Notes under the pieces: generated by a model
Databases searched by the model: none
Seen by the model: only the letters and a program-made list of their open reading frames with translations
What the model was told of the DNA's origin: nothing
Shown: positions 25,501-35,939 of the stretch, one piece after another
Position numbering within the stretch: the stretch's first letter is position 1
Layout: the number at the start of each line of letters is the position of its first letter
Position numbers and translations under genes: made by a program
Assembly: GCA_024291935.2 (NCBI GenBank)
Contig: CM044321.1
Coordinates: forward strand, 60,320,985-60,384,984
From: Okapia johnstoni
Taxonomy: Eukaryota > Chordata > Mammalia > Artiodactyla > Giraffidae
Direction of reading: 5' to 3'
Length of the DNA stretch: 64,000 nucleotides

Positions 25501-28500
25501 AGAAGTCACTTGCATTTCTATATACTAACAATGAAAAATCAGACAGAGAAATTAAGGAATCAATCCCATTCACCATTGCAACAAAAAGAATTAAATATCT
25601 AGGAATAAACTTACTTAAGGAGACAAAAGAACTGTATACAGAAAATTATAAGACACTGATGAAAGAAATCAAAGATGACATAAACAGACGGAGAGATACT
25701 CCATGTAGGAAGAATCAATATTGTGAAAATGTCTATACTACCAAATGCAATCTACAGATTCAACGTGATTCCTATCAAATAACCAAAGGCATTTTTCACA
25801 GAACTAGAACAAAAAATTTCACAATTCATATGGAAACACAAAAGACCCCGAACAGCCAAAGCAGTCTTGAGAAAGAATGGAGCTGGAGGAATCAACCTTC
25901 CTGACTTCAGATTATACTACAAAGCTACAGTCATCAAGACTGTATGGTACTGGCACGAAAACAGAAATATAGACCGTTGGAAAAAGATAGAAAGCCCAGA
26001 ATAAACCCATGCACCTATGGGTACCTTATTTTTGACAAAGGAGGCAAGAATATACAGTGGGGAAAGACAGCCTCTTCAATAAATGGTGCTGGGGAAACTG
26101 GACAGTTACATGTTGAAGAATGAAATTAGAACACTTCCTAACACCATACACAAAGATAAACTCAAAATGGATTAAAGACCTAAATGTAAGACCAGAAACT
26201 ATAAAACTTTTAGAGGAAAACATAGACAAAATACTCGATGACATAAATCAAAGCAAGATCCTCTATGACCCACCTCCTAGGGTAAAGGAAATAAAAACAG
26301 AAGTAAACAAGTGGGACCTGATTAAACTTAAAAGCTTTTGCACAGCAAAGGAAACTATAAGCAAGGTGAAAAGACAACCCTCAGAATGGGAGAAAATAAT
26401 AGCAAATGAAACAACTGACGAAGGATTAATTTCCAAAATATATAAGCAGCTCATACAACTCAATACCAGAAAAACAAACAACCCAATCAAAAAGTGGGAA
26501 AAAGACCTAAACAGACATTTCTCCAAAGAAAACATACAGATGGCTAACAAACACATGAAAAGATGCTCAACATCGCTCATTATTAGAGAAAAGCAAATCA
26601 AAACCATGATGAGATATCGCCTCACACCAGTCAAAATAGCCATCATCAAAAAGTCTACAAACAATAAATGCTGGAGAGGTTGTGGAGAAAAGGGAATGCT
26701 CTTGCACTGTTGGTGGGAATGTAAATTGATACAGCCACTATGGAAGACAGTATGGAGATTCCTTAAAAAACTAGGAATAAAACCACCATCTGACTCAGCA
26801 ATCCCACTCCTAGGCATACACCCTGAGCAAACCAAAATTGAAAAAGACACACGTATCCCATTGTTCGTTGCAGCACTATTGACAATAGTTAGAACGTGGA
26901 AGCAACGTAGATGTCCATGGGCAGATGAATTGATAAAGAAGTGGTACATATACACAATGGACTATTACTCAGCCATAAAATGGAAGGCATTTGAGTCAGT
27001 TCTGATGAGGTGGATGAACCTAGAACCTATTATACCAAGTGAAGTGAGTCAGAAAGAAAAAGATAAATATCGTATTCCAATGCACATATACAGAATCTAG
27101 AAAAATGGTACTGAAGAATTTATTTACAGGGCAGCAGTGGGGCTTCCCTGGTGGCTCAGAGGGTAAAACGTCTGCCTGCAATGCGGGAAACGTGGGGTTG
27201 CGCCCTGGGTTGGGAAGATCCCCTGGAAAAGGAAATGGCAACCCACTCCAGTATTCTTGCCTGGAGAACCCATAGACAGAGGAGCCTGGTAGGCTACAGT
27301 CCACGGGGTCACAAAGTTGGACACAACTGAGCGACTTCACTAACGGAGACAGAGAATAGACTTATGGACATGGGGCGAGGGGAGGAGAGGGTTAGATGTA
27401 TGGAAAGAATAACATGGAAACTTACATTAGCATATGTAAAAGACAGCCAATGGGAATTTGCTATATGGCTCAGGAAACTCAAACAGGGGCTCTGTATCAA
27501 CCTAGAGGGGTGGGATGCAGAGGGAGATGGAAGGGAGGTTTCAAAAGGGAGGGGATATATGTGTACCTATGGCTGATTCATGTTGAGGTTTGACAGAAAA
27601 CAACAAAATTCTGTAAAGCAATTATCCTTCAATAAAAAAATAGAAAAAAAAAAAAAAAGAATTAAACCCAAACTTCTTTTTACAGAGACAGGCTAGTTAG
27701 TACTGGCCGTGAGACTCTCTTAGCAAGTGATTTCGTATTCTGTGAACAAAGTGGGGAAAAAAAGGGTCAGTTGGACATGCCTTTGATTCTAAGTCAGATT
27801 TCAACTTTAGAGATATAAAAATGTGAACAAAATGTATATTTTAGGGTCAACAGAGTTTGAGAGCTCTATAGTTGAGTTTAGAATGTTCTTTTCTTCCCAT
27901 TGTGTATAAGAGTACTCTAAACCCCATAACCCAGTTGGATTCCTTATTTAAATAAGTAGTTGAGAGTCACAGTCACATTTGAATTAATGTTTTTTCTCTG
28001 CTTTCCCTCTATTAATTTCATTCCACCTCATGATTTTAAATAAATACCATCTACACACTGACAACTTCCAAGCTTTTATCTCTAGTCCAATTCTCATCCC
28101 TAAACTTCAGACACATCACTGTTTGGCATCTCCACTTAGATGTCTTCTTGGCTACCTCAAACTTATCATGGTCAAACAGAGCTCTGGATTCTCCCACTCC
28201 TCCCTCAGGCTTCCCATCTCAATATACGGGATCCCCATCTACCCGGTCATTCAAATCAAAAGTCTAGGATCATCTTTTTGTCTTGAACACAAAAATTGGG
28301 ATTTGTGAAAGAAAATGTTTATTCTAAAGTAAAGAAACTAATTAATGTAAAAAAAATTTTTTTAATTTTTACTTGGGAACAATGCCAAACTTATATAAAG
28401 TTGCAAAATTATAAATAATTTAAAGAATAACCATATACTCTTTACCCAGATTTGCCTGTTAACATTTTATCCCATTTGCAATATCATTTGCACTCTTTCT

Positions 28501-30218
28501 GAACATGTCTATGTGTAGAATATATACAACTTTTTACCTGAACCTTTCAAGTTAAGTTATATACATGATGGCTCTTTACCACTAAATACTTTGATGTTTA
28601 TTTCCTAAAAATAGGAATTGTATATACTCCCAGAACAGTTATCAAATTCATAAGTTTACTTTGATTTACCACCTTATTGTTCACAGTTGAAAACTGACCT
28701 AATAATGTCCTTCATAGTATTTCCTCTTCCACTATCAAACACAGTATAAAGGGTCAGGTATTGAACTTAGTTGTCATATCTCTTTAGCATCCTATAACCT
28801 GGACATTCAGGATCATCTCTGACTCTATTTTTTCTTTTTACATCCCACAGCTAATCCATCACCAAGTCCTGCCAGCTCTGTCTCCTAAATATAAAGAAGT
28901 TTCCACCCTGGAGAAGGGTATAAAGCATTCATCAAGACAAATTATATCAATAAATATAGTACCTAGTATAAAGAAATGCAAATTAAAATACTGGATTAAA
29001 TAAAATATTAAAATTCATCTCCTCTTTAAAAAATGTGGCCACTAGAAAATTTTAAATTACACATGTGGCTCACATTACATCTTTACTGGACAGCTCTAAT
29101 TTGACAGATGTGAACTGAAAAAAATTTGACCTCACCTGAATAACATCTGATTTTCCTGTTCGCATGCAAAGGAAGTTTTTCTTTTTAACAGATGTTCCTT
29201 GAGTTTTTGTCTTCTTTGCTCTAAATAACAAAAGAGCTACAGGTCACCATCAGCTACAATAACAACACCAAATAAAATACTGATTTAACTTCAAAAAATA
29301 TTCTACTTGCGATCACATGTTGTCTATAACCGAAAATTTCCCATTTCAATACTGCCTTTGAGAAATAATCATATTCTCAAATGACTGTTACTATAACTGG
29401 TCCCCATAACCACTCTGTACAAGAATAACATTCCCTACTGTCCGAAAGTGAAAAGTCTGGAGAGCATCACTGTCGACATACAGTTCCTGAAAGCCAAGTT
29501 TCAAGAGCTAAATGGTAGAGATGAGACACCTGACTCCAAGTTCTAATTTACCAGAAGTGGGTGAGAATCTGTTTTCCCATCCATAGGCCAAGAAACAGCT
29601 ATTATTTCTGAAGACCTGGACAACTGGAGATTTCTCTTACCTCGAAGGCAACATGCGTTCGATCTGAAGCATCAGACGCGCACACCCCTCGCTCCAGAAA
29701 TGAACTCCCGACTCGGGAGGCGGGAGGGCCCCGCGCAGGCGCAGTCAGCTCCCCGGGCGGACGCGGCCCCGCCCCGCGCCCGGACCCCACAGGGCCCGGA
29801 GCCCCGCACACTCCCTCCCACCCGCCCGCGGCTAAACGGATTCTCACCTGCGGCGCGTCTCCCCCGCCAGCGGGTCACGACCGCACGCAAGGCGCTCAAC
29901 CCGTACACTAACACCACACAGCGGGCGCCACTCCGATTGTCCAGTTCATAGACGCCGAGAACGCGGCCGCGAGAGGCCGAGCGCCCCGTGCGGCTTCTCT
30001 CACCACCGTGCCGGGGTTGGGGGCAGGGGAAGCCGGTCTGCGGCCCCGACGGCCTTGCCCGAGCCATCCCGCCCCCGCGGCCGCCCCGGCCCCTCAGGCA
30101 AACGATCCTCCGTCCGGCTCGCGCCACTCCCGCCACCGCGGGCCTCACCTCTGAACGCGGACTGGGCCCTCTGACTCGGGGTCAGCTGCAGGTCCTGGGG
30201 GATGGCTGGGGTGCTCAT
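10550..30218 (-). CDS. CKAP2: CKAP2, cytoskeleton-associated protein 2 (complete, nine coding exons)
   Basis: Microtubule- and spindle-associated protein (TMAP) that stabilises microtubules in mitosis. Exons in transcript order: 30149-30218, 29136-29220, 18674-18752, 17694-18553, 16814-17018, 15150-15320, 13133-13202, 11218-11473 and 10550-10805. Phases close exactly: 2052 nt, 683 residues plus stop, the length I recall for the human protein. It starts [16 protein letters not shown]. Residues 81-83 form a KEN box (18547-18539), the APC/C degron known for CKAP2. Exon 4 (860 nt) encodes the basic, Ser/Thr-rich, probably disordered middle. Exons 5-6 begin the more conserved C-terminal region. 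The last exon carries [13 protein letters not shown], a proline-directed site next to a basic patch. All introns are GT-AG. The promoter is the CpG island at 29690-30440, and intron 2 contains an antisense full-length L1. Confidence 0.97.
10862..10975. repeat. Ancient L2/MIR-like remnant in CKAP2 intron 8
   Basis: ctgaaggcaggggcttgttc... resembles the common ctccttgagggcagggactgt segment of old mammalian L2/MIR-type repeats. Confidence 0.4.
11630..11900. repeat. Ancient mammalian repeat (L2-like) in CKAP2 intron 7
   Basis: Pattern aacaaatatctactatctcc..gtgtcagggattacag...gttcacattctatggaagagac...ggaaggcttcacaaatgac, typical of an old, diverged interspersed repeat. The family assignment is tentative. 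Confidence 0.4.
11985..12270 (-). mobile_element. Ancient L1 remnant in CKAP2 intron 7
   Basis: Antisense L1 3'-region character (ttgcagtataattgacatat...gtgtacaacataatgctttg...tactttgcatccccaggac). It is followed closely by a Bov-tA insertion. Confidence 0.55.
12380..12590 (-). mobile_element. Bov-tA SINE
   Basis: Antisense copy with an 11-bp duplication (cattccctctt) at 12369-12379 and 12591-12601 and a TG run at its left end. It is in the same transcriptional orientation as CKAP2. Confidence 0.95.
12741..12875 (-). mobile_element. Bov-A SINE, truncated
   Basis: Only the Bov-A body (agtgaaagtgttagtcatgt ... aggagatcttcctaacc) is present; the tRNA head is missing. Confidence 0.85.
13421..13619 (-). 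mobile_element. Bov-tA SINE
   Basis: Full antisense copy ending in the head sequence ctctgagccaccaggg. It lies 220 bp upstream (in transcript terms) of CKAP2 exon 7. Confidence 0.93.
15650..15792 (-). mobile_element. CHR-type SINE in CKAP2 intron 5
   Basis: Antisense copy reading cagttgtggcttgcaggatc...ccgaccagggatgcaaccc...taccactggaccaccagg, followed by ggagtcc. Confidence 0.82.
17289..17501 (-). mobile_element. Bov-tA SINE in CKAP2 intron 4
   Basis: Antisense copy with a 13-bp duplication (cccaattaaacat) at 17276-17288 and 17502-17514. It sits about 190 bp past the donor side of the large exon 4. Confidence 0.95.
20310..20442 (-). repeat. Bov-A-like module within the L1 5' UTR
   Basis: Reads gtgtctagctctgtgaccct...tgtagactgtggcctgccag...aggcaagaatactggagtg, a diverged antisense Bov-A body with no duplication of its own. 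It appears to be part of the L1 5' region and runs into sequence I take as L1 (after 20728). Confidence 0.6.
20443..20717 (-). mobile_element. Bov-A2 dimeric SINE nested in the L1 5' UTR
   Basis: Two Bov-A units joined by an aatgcgtgaaagtgaaaag linker, starting with a (CTG)n run. Flanked by a 13-bp duplication (gccatacccttct) at 20430-20442 and 20718-20730. It is younger than the L1. Confidence 0.92.
27139..27342 (+). mobile_element. Bov-tA SINE nested in the L1 3' UTR
   Basis: Full sense copy interrupting the L1 sequence gggcagcagtgg / ggagacagagaatagac, just past the end of ORF2. It is younger than the L1. Confidence 0.9.
28030..28890. repeat. Ancient repeat split by an old L1-type insertion (CKAP2 intron 2)
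   Basis: An old interspersed repeat whose family I do not name occupies 28030-28275 and resumes at 28809-28890. The interruption is flanked by a 10-bp duplication (aggatcatct) at 28266-28275 and 28809-28818. The inserted piece has antisense ancient-L1 character. The open frame at 28030-28308 belongs to the repeat. Confidence 0.55.
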
Positions 30219-30440
30219 CGCAGCTCTGGGCAGCCGGGGACTTGTCTCCGGGGCTAGACTCCCTGCGGACGCCGCCGCTGTTCTCTGCCTGCGGGCGCGC
30301 GGGGCTCTGCCTTAGACAGCACGGCCGCCCATTGGTGCTCGGCGTGAATTGAATGAGCCAATGGGCGCAGGGGGGCGGGGCCTGAGCTACGGTTGCAGAG
30401 GCGGGGCTTGCGTCTCTGACTTCGGTTAGGACCGCTCTGG
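29690..30440 (-). promoter_or_regulatory. CKAP2: CpG-island promoter of CKAP2
   Basis: CpG-dense block covering exon 1 (start codon 30218-30216), the start of intron 1 and about 200 bp upstream. Upstream of the probable start site are a CCAAT box on the minus strand (30335-30331), an inverted CCAAT (30358-30362 on plus) and a GC box (gggggcgggg, about 30370-30380). No TATA box is seen. Two NF-Y-type boxes plus a GC box fit a cell-cycle promoter. The start site is inferred to lie around 30240-30310. Confidence 0.75.
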
Positions 30441-30774
30441 ACTGAGTCCGTGGGTTTTCAAACCTAAACAGCGTGCTTGGGCTTGGGCTTGGACTTGGCC
30501 ATGGGAGGAGTCGGCCTGCTACGTCTCTGCTCAGTAGCAGATAGAGCTCTTCTTTACACGCTCACGCATTGAGGAAGGCAGAGGAGAAAAGTGTTGTCTG
30601 GTGTGTTTCCTGAGGGTTATAAGCGCCCACTGCTGTACCCAGAGCGTGTGTTATTTCCCTTTCACAAATATTCATTGCTGCAACACCGCCCTGAAGTGGA
30701 AAGTTATCAGGCTCAACAGTTACATGTCCACGTTGGCACAGATTGCAAAGAGGAACCGAAATGAGGGTCTACTC

Positions 30775-30908
30775 TTCCTGCAATGCAAGAGACGCAGGTT
30801 CCATCCCTAAGAAGATTCCCTGGAGAAGGAAATGGCAACTCACTCCAGTACTCTTGCCGGCCACAGCCAATAGGGTCGCAAAGAATTGGACACCACTGAA
30901 CGACTAAC
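30775..30908 (+). mobile_element. Bov-tA SINE, deleted copy
   Basis: Parts of both the tRNA head and the body are missing (tgcaatgcaagagacgcagg ... ccggccacagccaatagggtc). Confidence 0.88.
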
Positions 30909-31858
30909 ACTTTTCTTTCACTTTTTCCTCTGTACTACACAATTATCAGATGCGAAAAAGAGGAGAGGAAGAGAAAAGTTTAAAATGAGGATAGACCCTT
31001 GTTTTATAATCCTGTGAAGGCCAAACTAGCGTTTCTCATAGGCTTTTTGTGTATTTGTACGTTTGACTGTGCTGCCATAATCTTTCAGTCATCATCCAAA
31101 AATATTAACTTCATAAAACACTCGCAAACACCTAATGGATGAGACGAAATAATTTAGACCTAGATGGTTTTCTGAATGGTGAGGAGTGGGTGGAGAGATA
31201 GGGAGAGTTCTGGGCTGTGCCTTTCTGGTTTTGAGTACAGTGATCATACCTTTTCTCTGCCTTGCTTGATCACTGAACCTAGGTTTGGCTGGAATGTTTC
31301 AGCCAGATTTTAAAGGTGGAGAAAGAGACGGGAAGATGCAAGTCCAATCTTCCCTGCCCATGTACAAGGGCCTCCACAGATGGCTGTCAACTGTAGTCAG
31401 TTTTTCCCATCTTTCTCTGCCTTTTTTCCTTCAGGCATTTTATGCTACAATCTTGCTAAATTAGTTTGGGAAGTTAGTTTGGGATATTCTGCAGTTTGGT
31501 TTTGTTTTTTTTTCTCAATGAAATATCCCATTTTTAGTGTAACTTTGCCTACACTTAAGCCCATCTTTGGGAGAACCAACAATCAAACAGCACCATCACC
31601 AGCCCTAAGACATCACTGCTGTTTAGATATTACTGTGAGTATTGTTGATTATTTACTAAAGTTTCACCAGACAGGTTGGGTCACCAGGGATTCCCATTAA
31701 GTGACAGAAAACAGTTTAACAAAATAGAACAGTTAAAAAGTGACTTGACCCTCCAACACATTATGCTAAATGAAAGAAGCTAGCCACAAAAGGTGACATA
31801 CATGGTATGATTCCATTTACATAAAATATCCAGAATAGATAAATCCATAGAGGCATAG

Positions 31859-32036
31859 GTCTTCCCTGGTGGCTCAGACGGTAAGGAATCTGCCTGCAAT
31901 GCTGGAAACCAGGGTTTGATCCCCGGGTTGGGCAGATCCCCTGAAGAAGGGAATGGCTACCCACTCCAGTATTCTTGCCTAGAGAATTTCATGGATAGAG
32001 GAGCCTGGTGGGCTACAGTCCTAGGGGTTGCAAAGA
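31859..32036 (+). mobile_element. Bov-tA SINE
   Basis: Sense copy with an intact head (cttccctggtggctcagacgg), truncated at the 3' end after ggggttgcaaagagaca. Confidence 0.92.
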
Positions 32037-32699
32037 GACATAACCCAGATTGGGGGCTGCCAAGAACTGGGGTCAGAAGGAAATTAGGACAGACAACGGG
32101 TTAGGGGCTTTACTTTGAAGTGATGGAAACTTAGTTTTGAAACTAAGTAGAAGGGTTGAAATTTTCAAGTTTCTATTCATGGCTCAGTCTTTCTGGTGAT
32201 CCGCCCTCATTCAGGAGCCATCCAGGAGCCCACCCGGAGTCATCTCATTAGAACAAGATATACTCCTACTGCTGTCATCGCTATGGAATTTACTAGGGTT
32301 TCAGGAATTCTGTGCCAGGTACCTGGGGCAGAGACTAATATGTATTTTCTCTCTGACAATGGACTCATCTCAAAAACATGACATTATGTTTAAGAAGTCA
32401 GATACAAAGGACTATGGATCTTATAATTTCATTTATATGAAATTCTAGAAAAGGCAAGACAAAGCAGATCAGTGATTCTTAGAGGCCAGGAAATTTGTGT
32501 GGGGGGATTTGAATACAAAGAGATCCAAGGAAACTTTCTGGTGTGATGGTAATATTCTCTACATAATGGCTACACACACACACACACATATATATATAGG
32601 TAGTTAAAACTCATCAAATTGCATATTTAAAAACTGCTAAGTTTCATTGTACATAAATTATACCTAAATAAATAGAAGAACCCAAAAGAGAGGAAAGAA

Positions 32700-33600
32700 G
32701 GAAGGAAATTGTGCTCAACTGCATTTTTAGACAAGAGTTTCAATGTTGAATTGGATCAAATGTCTTTTACAATTTCTTTGATGATCATTTAATTTTCTTC
32801 TTTGATCTATCAGTGGGTTAAATTTTTTGTTTGTTAATTCTTTTTTTGAAACTTTTTATTTTATATTGAGGTATAGACAGTTAATTTTGTGATAGTTTCA
32901 GGTGAACAGCGAAGGGACTCGGCCACATATATGTGCTGTGTGTGCTCAGTCACTCGGTTGGGTCTGATGCTCTGGAGCCCCAGGGACTGTAGCTCACCAG
33001 GCTCCTCTGTCCATGGGATTCTCCAGGCAAGAATCCTGGAGTGGGTTGCCACTTCCTACTCCAGCAGATCTTCCCGACCCAGGGATCGGACCTGAGTCTC
33101 TTGTGTCTCCTGCACTGGGAGGCGGGTTCTTCACCAACTAGCGCCACGTGGGAAGCCCCAGCCATACATATACACATATTCAATGGGCTAGATTTTGATA
33201 ATAGTTTTCCTAATACTGAATTGTATTTGTACTCCTTGGATAAACTGCACTTGAATTGCGCTGTCATTTTAATATTTTGTTTACTTATTTTTGCTGTTAA
33301 TATTTTAATATAAACTTTTGCATTCATACTAGTGTGACTGTTTTTTATATAGATTCCTGTGGTATTTTTGTTGAGTTTTGGGATTAGTGTTTTTCTGGCT
33401 TCACAAACAGAATTTGGAAACTTCCCTTTTTTATGCTCTGGAAAACTTTAACTGCTAAAAGAGTTATTTTTTTCTGTCAAGGTTTTAAAGAATTCACCTG
33501 TGAATCTGTTTGGACCTGAAGTGTTTTCTGGTTTTCTTTTTTTGGAAACTCTTTGATAAATTTCTCAATTTTAGGCTTTAAAAATCCTTTTCTGGGATTA
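32700..33600 (-). mobile_element. Ancient antisense L1 (ORF2-like) with nested insertions
   Basis: T-rich antisense L1 ORF2 character at 32720-32830 and 33180-33600 (..tgtgaatctgtttggacctg..). It is interrupted by an antisense L1 3'-end piece (about 32835-32936 and 33163-33180), which is itself interrupted by a Bov-tA. Confidence 0.55.
32937..33162 (-). mobile_element. Bov-tA SINE nested in an L1 fragment
   Basis: Antisense copy from gtgtgctcagtcactcggtt to gccacgtgggaagcccc. Near-duplicate flanks (gccacatata / gccatacata) suggest a decayed target-site duplication. Confidence 0.9.
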
Positions 33601-33915
33601 ATTTGAACGTTCATGGTCTCCCAGCACCCATTGCAATCAAGTTTTCACATTCATTTGCATAGGGCTCTGAAAATCATCTTTTATGAGACTCGCAGATGTT
33701 CAATCCGAGTTTGTGTCACTCTTAGGGTCTCCAGTAGCCGATGCTCACGCACAGCCTGGAAAAGAAATCAATGATTTCAGAGGCAGTCCTTTCCCATGTT
33801 GAAATTTCCAAGTAGGATAAAGCATTTTGTTGTAATGAGCCAAACTGTATCTTCCAGAAACTCAGATCATAGAATTTATCACTGGGAAGGGCATCAATAA
33901 ATGATCTGGACTCTG

Positions 33916-34050
33916 AGAATTCCCTGGCAGTCCAGTGGTTAGGACTCTGTGTGGCATTGCAGGGGCAGAGGTTCAATCCCCCGTCAGGGACCTAAGATCC
34001 CACAGGGCGCAAGGCAAGGCCAAACCAATAACAACAACAAAAACCAGCCC
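33916..34050 (+). mobile_element. CHR-type SINE
   Basis: Sense copy (attccctggcagtccagtgg ... ctaagatcccacagggcg) with a short A/C-rich tail. Confidence 0.82.
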
Positions 34051-34459
34051 AACTCTCATGCAATCTCACTTCCCCTTCTGTTTTTGAGCAAAGAAACCAA
34101 CCCATTTCTTTGCTTTCCTTGGCAGCAAAATTCCTCAAAAGGATCATCTATGCTCCCTGTCTGTAAGTCCCCTCCTCTTTTTCTCTTTTAAAATCAGATC
34201 ATGAAGATTTTTTCTTCCACCACCCTATTGGACCACTCCTGCCAAAGCCACCAAAATGTCCATGTGAGAAAAGCAGGGATCAGTCCCCCAGCACCTGCCC
34301 CATCAGCAGCACTGTCACAGCCCAGCTTTCCTCCTCGCAGTACCCCCTCTTCTCTTGGCTTCCAGGACCCCACACCCTCCTGGTTGTCTCCCTACCTCAC
34401 CAGCAAGCAGCTCCTTCTCCATCTCCTTCTCCACACCCCTTCCTCCCCTGACCTGTATG

Positions 34460-34626
34460 CTGCTGCTGCTGCTAAGTCGCTTCAGTCGTGTCCGACTCTG
34501 TGCGACCCCAGAGACGGCCACCCACCAGGCTCCCCCGTCCCTGGGATTCTCCAGGCAAGAGTACTGGAGTGGATTGTCATTTCCTTCTCCGAGGCATGAA
34601 AGTGAAAAGTGAAAGTGAAGTCGCTG
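34460..34626 (-). mobile_element. Bov-A2 SINE, incomplete dimer
   Basis: Begins with (CTG)n then aagtcgcttcagtcgtgtcc. The first unit is complete, but the second stops after the linker (gaaagtgaagtcgctg). Confidence 0.9.
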
Positions 34627-34749
34627 TATACTATGGTGTAAATGAACATTCCCCAGCTCTTGAGCAGGAGCTGTCCACAGTGCTAGCCACTCTTCAGGTT
34701 GAAGATCTTCTTTTGATTAAAAGTTATTGAGAAATTGTCTCATTGGCAG

Positions 34750-34920
34750 GTGAACACAAGAAGCAAGAATAGTGGGGAGGGAGATGGGAGGGGGGTTCAG
34801 GATGGGGGGACACATCTATACCTGTGGCCGATTCATGTTGATATGTGACCAAAACCAACACAATATTGTAATTATCCTCCAATTAATTAAAAAAAATAAG
34901 AATAAATGGTCAAGTGGCAA
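34750..34920 (+). mobile_element. 5'-truncated L1 3' end
   Basis: L1 3' UTR only (gggagggagatgggagggg ... ccgattcatgttgatatgtg ... attgtaattatcctccaatt) with an A-rich tail. The same segment ends the full L1 at about 27490-27656. Confidence 0.8.
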
Positions 34921-35597
34921 AAAAAAAAAAAAATAACATCTTATGTAGCCAGGATAACTTGGCTTGGGTGAAGAACAATTTGCTGGTGGCTCTATGTCCT
35001 GCCTCAATAAGTTCCCAATATGTAGCAGGCTTGCGAAACATGGGTTCAAACTTTTAAAAGCAGTCATCCAACTTTGGGAAGACACTCTAAGAAAATAATC
35101 CTAAAGAAGAAAATACATATCAGTTGTAGAAGTACAAATACAAGTGCTTCATTTATAATGCAAGATATAGAAAGAAATGAAAGGGACAGTAGCTGAGGCC
35201 CAGCAGGTGTGAGTGGCCATCAGTGGCTGGTTTGCAGAGACCCATCCACAGGTAAATTATAATAGATCTATATAGTCCTGAAATATTATCTAGAGTAAAT
35301 CTGTGAAGTCTGTGTTAACACTGGAAATGTTTAAATGAAAAGGATTTTAATTGGAAAAAAAGTGGGGCACAAAATAGCACTTAATATTGATTGAAGCTGT
35401 GTGAAAACACATCAGGTCATAAATATTCATCTGGGAAAAAAGTTATCAATGACAGGCTTTAATGAACATGACAGCATGCTGGGAAAAGACAAGAAAAAGG
35501 CACAAATATGCAAGAATAGTGTACAATCAGGTGTCCAAGCTACGTTCTGGGCTCCCTCAAAGTCTCTTGTAATCTCTGGGTTTGTGGCTGAGGACCA

Positions 35598-35938
35598 AGA
35601 CTCTTGAGAGTCCCTTGGACTGCAAGGAGATCAAACCAGTCAATCCTAAAAGAAATCAGTCCTGAATATTCATTGGAAGGACTGAAGCTGAAGCTCCAAT
35701 ACTTGGGCCACCGGTTGCAAAGAGCCGACTCGTTAGAAAAGACCCTGATGTTGGGAGAGACTGAAGGCAGGAGAAGGGGACGACAGAGGACGAGATGGTT
35801 GGATGGTATCACCGACTCGATGGACACGAGTATGAGCAAGCTCCGGGAGATGGTGAAGGACAGGGAAGCCGGGCGTGCTGCATGCAGTCCATGGGGTCGC
35901 AAAGAGTCCGGCACCACTGAGCGACTGAACAAGAACAA
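35598..35938 (+). mobile_element. BovB LINE 3' fragment next to the VPS36 promoter
   Basis: Sense BovB: a frame reads through the C-terminal part of the BovB reverse-transcriptase ORF (..[19 protein letters not shown].., ..[11 protein letters not shown]..) and then the 3' UTR (ccatggggtcgcaaagagtc...gagcgactgaac). It ends about 250 bp before the VPS36 start codon, directly against the CpG island. The open frame continuing into the island is fortuitous. Confidence 0.88.
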
Positions 35939-35939
35939 A

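Larger units (their letters stand above)
19255..27656 (+). mobile_element. Full-length L1-BT-like LINE-1, antisense in CKAP2 intron 2
   Basis: The element opens ggaacgagatagcggaggag, and a perfect 14-bp target-site duplication (aagaattaaaccca) lies at 19241-19254 and 27657-27670. It includes a long 5' UTR (to about 22380) with a T-rich half (21280-21960), an ORF1 region (about 22400-23260) broken by in-frame stops, and ORF2 from ATG 23299 to about 27100. ORF2 parts: endonuclease (23299-24185), reverse transcriptase with the FADD catalytic motif at 25392-25403, and a C-terminal Cys/His/Trp region near 26690-26760. Damage: in-frame TAG at 23383-23385, a frameshift before 23463, stops at 24183, 24750 and 24898, and a frameshift between about 25680 and 26120. 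A 3' UTR and poly(A) end at 27656. It is not competent for autonomous retrotransposition. Two SINEs have inserted within it. Confidence 0.93.

Noticed and set aside
23463..27100. Endonuclease/reverse-transcriptase frames as a host gene or novel retron-like system
   Set aside because: They are fragments of one L1 ORF2 with stops and frameshifts, bounded by L1 UTRs and target-site duplications.
28030..28308. 92-codon plus-strand frame
   Set aside because: It falls within an ancient interspersed repeat split by another element. There is no initiation context or domain.
29672..30257. Open frames of 70-158 codons in the CKAP2 CpG island
   Set aside because: Compositional artefacts around the genuine 70-nt coding part of exon 1 (30149-30218).
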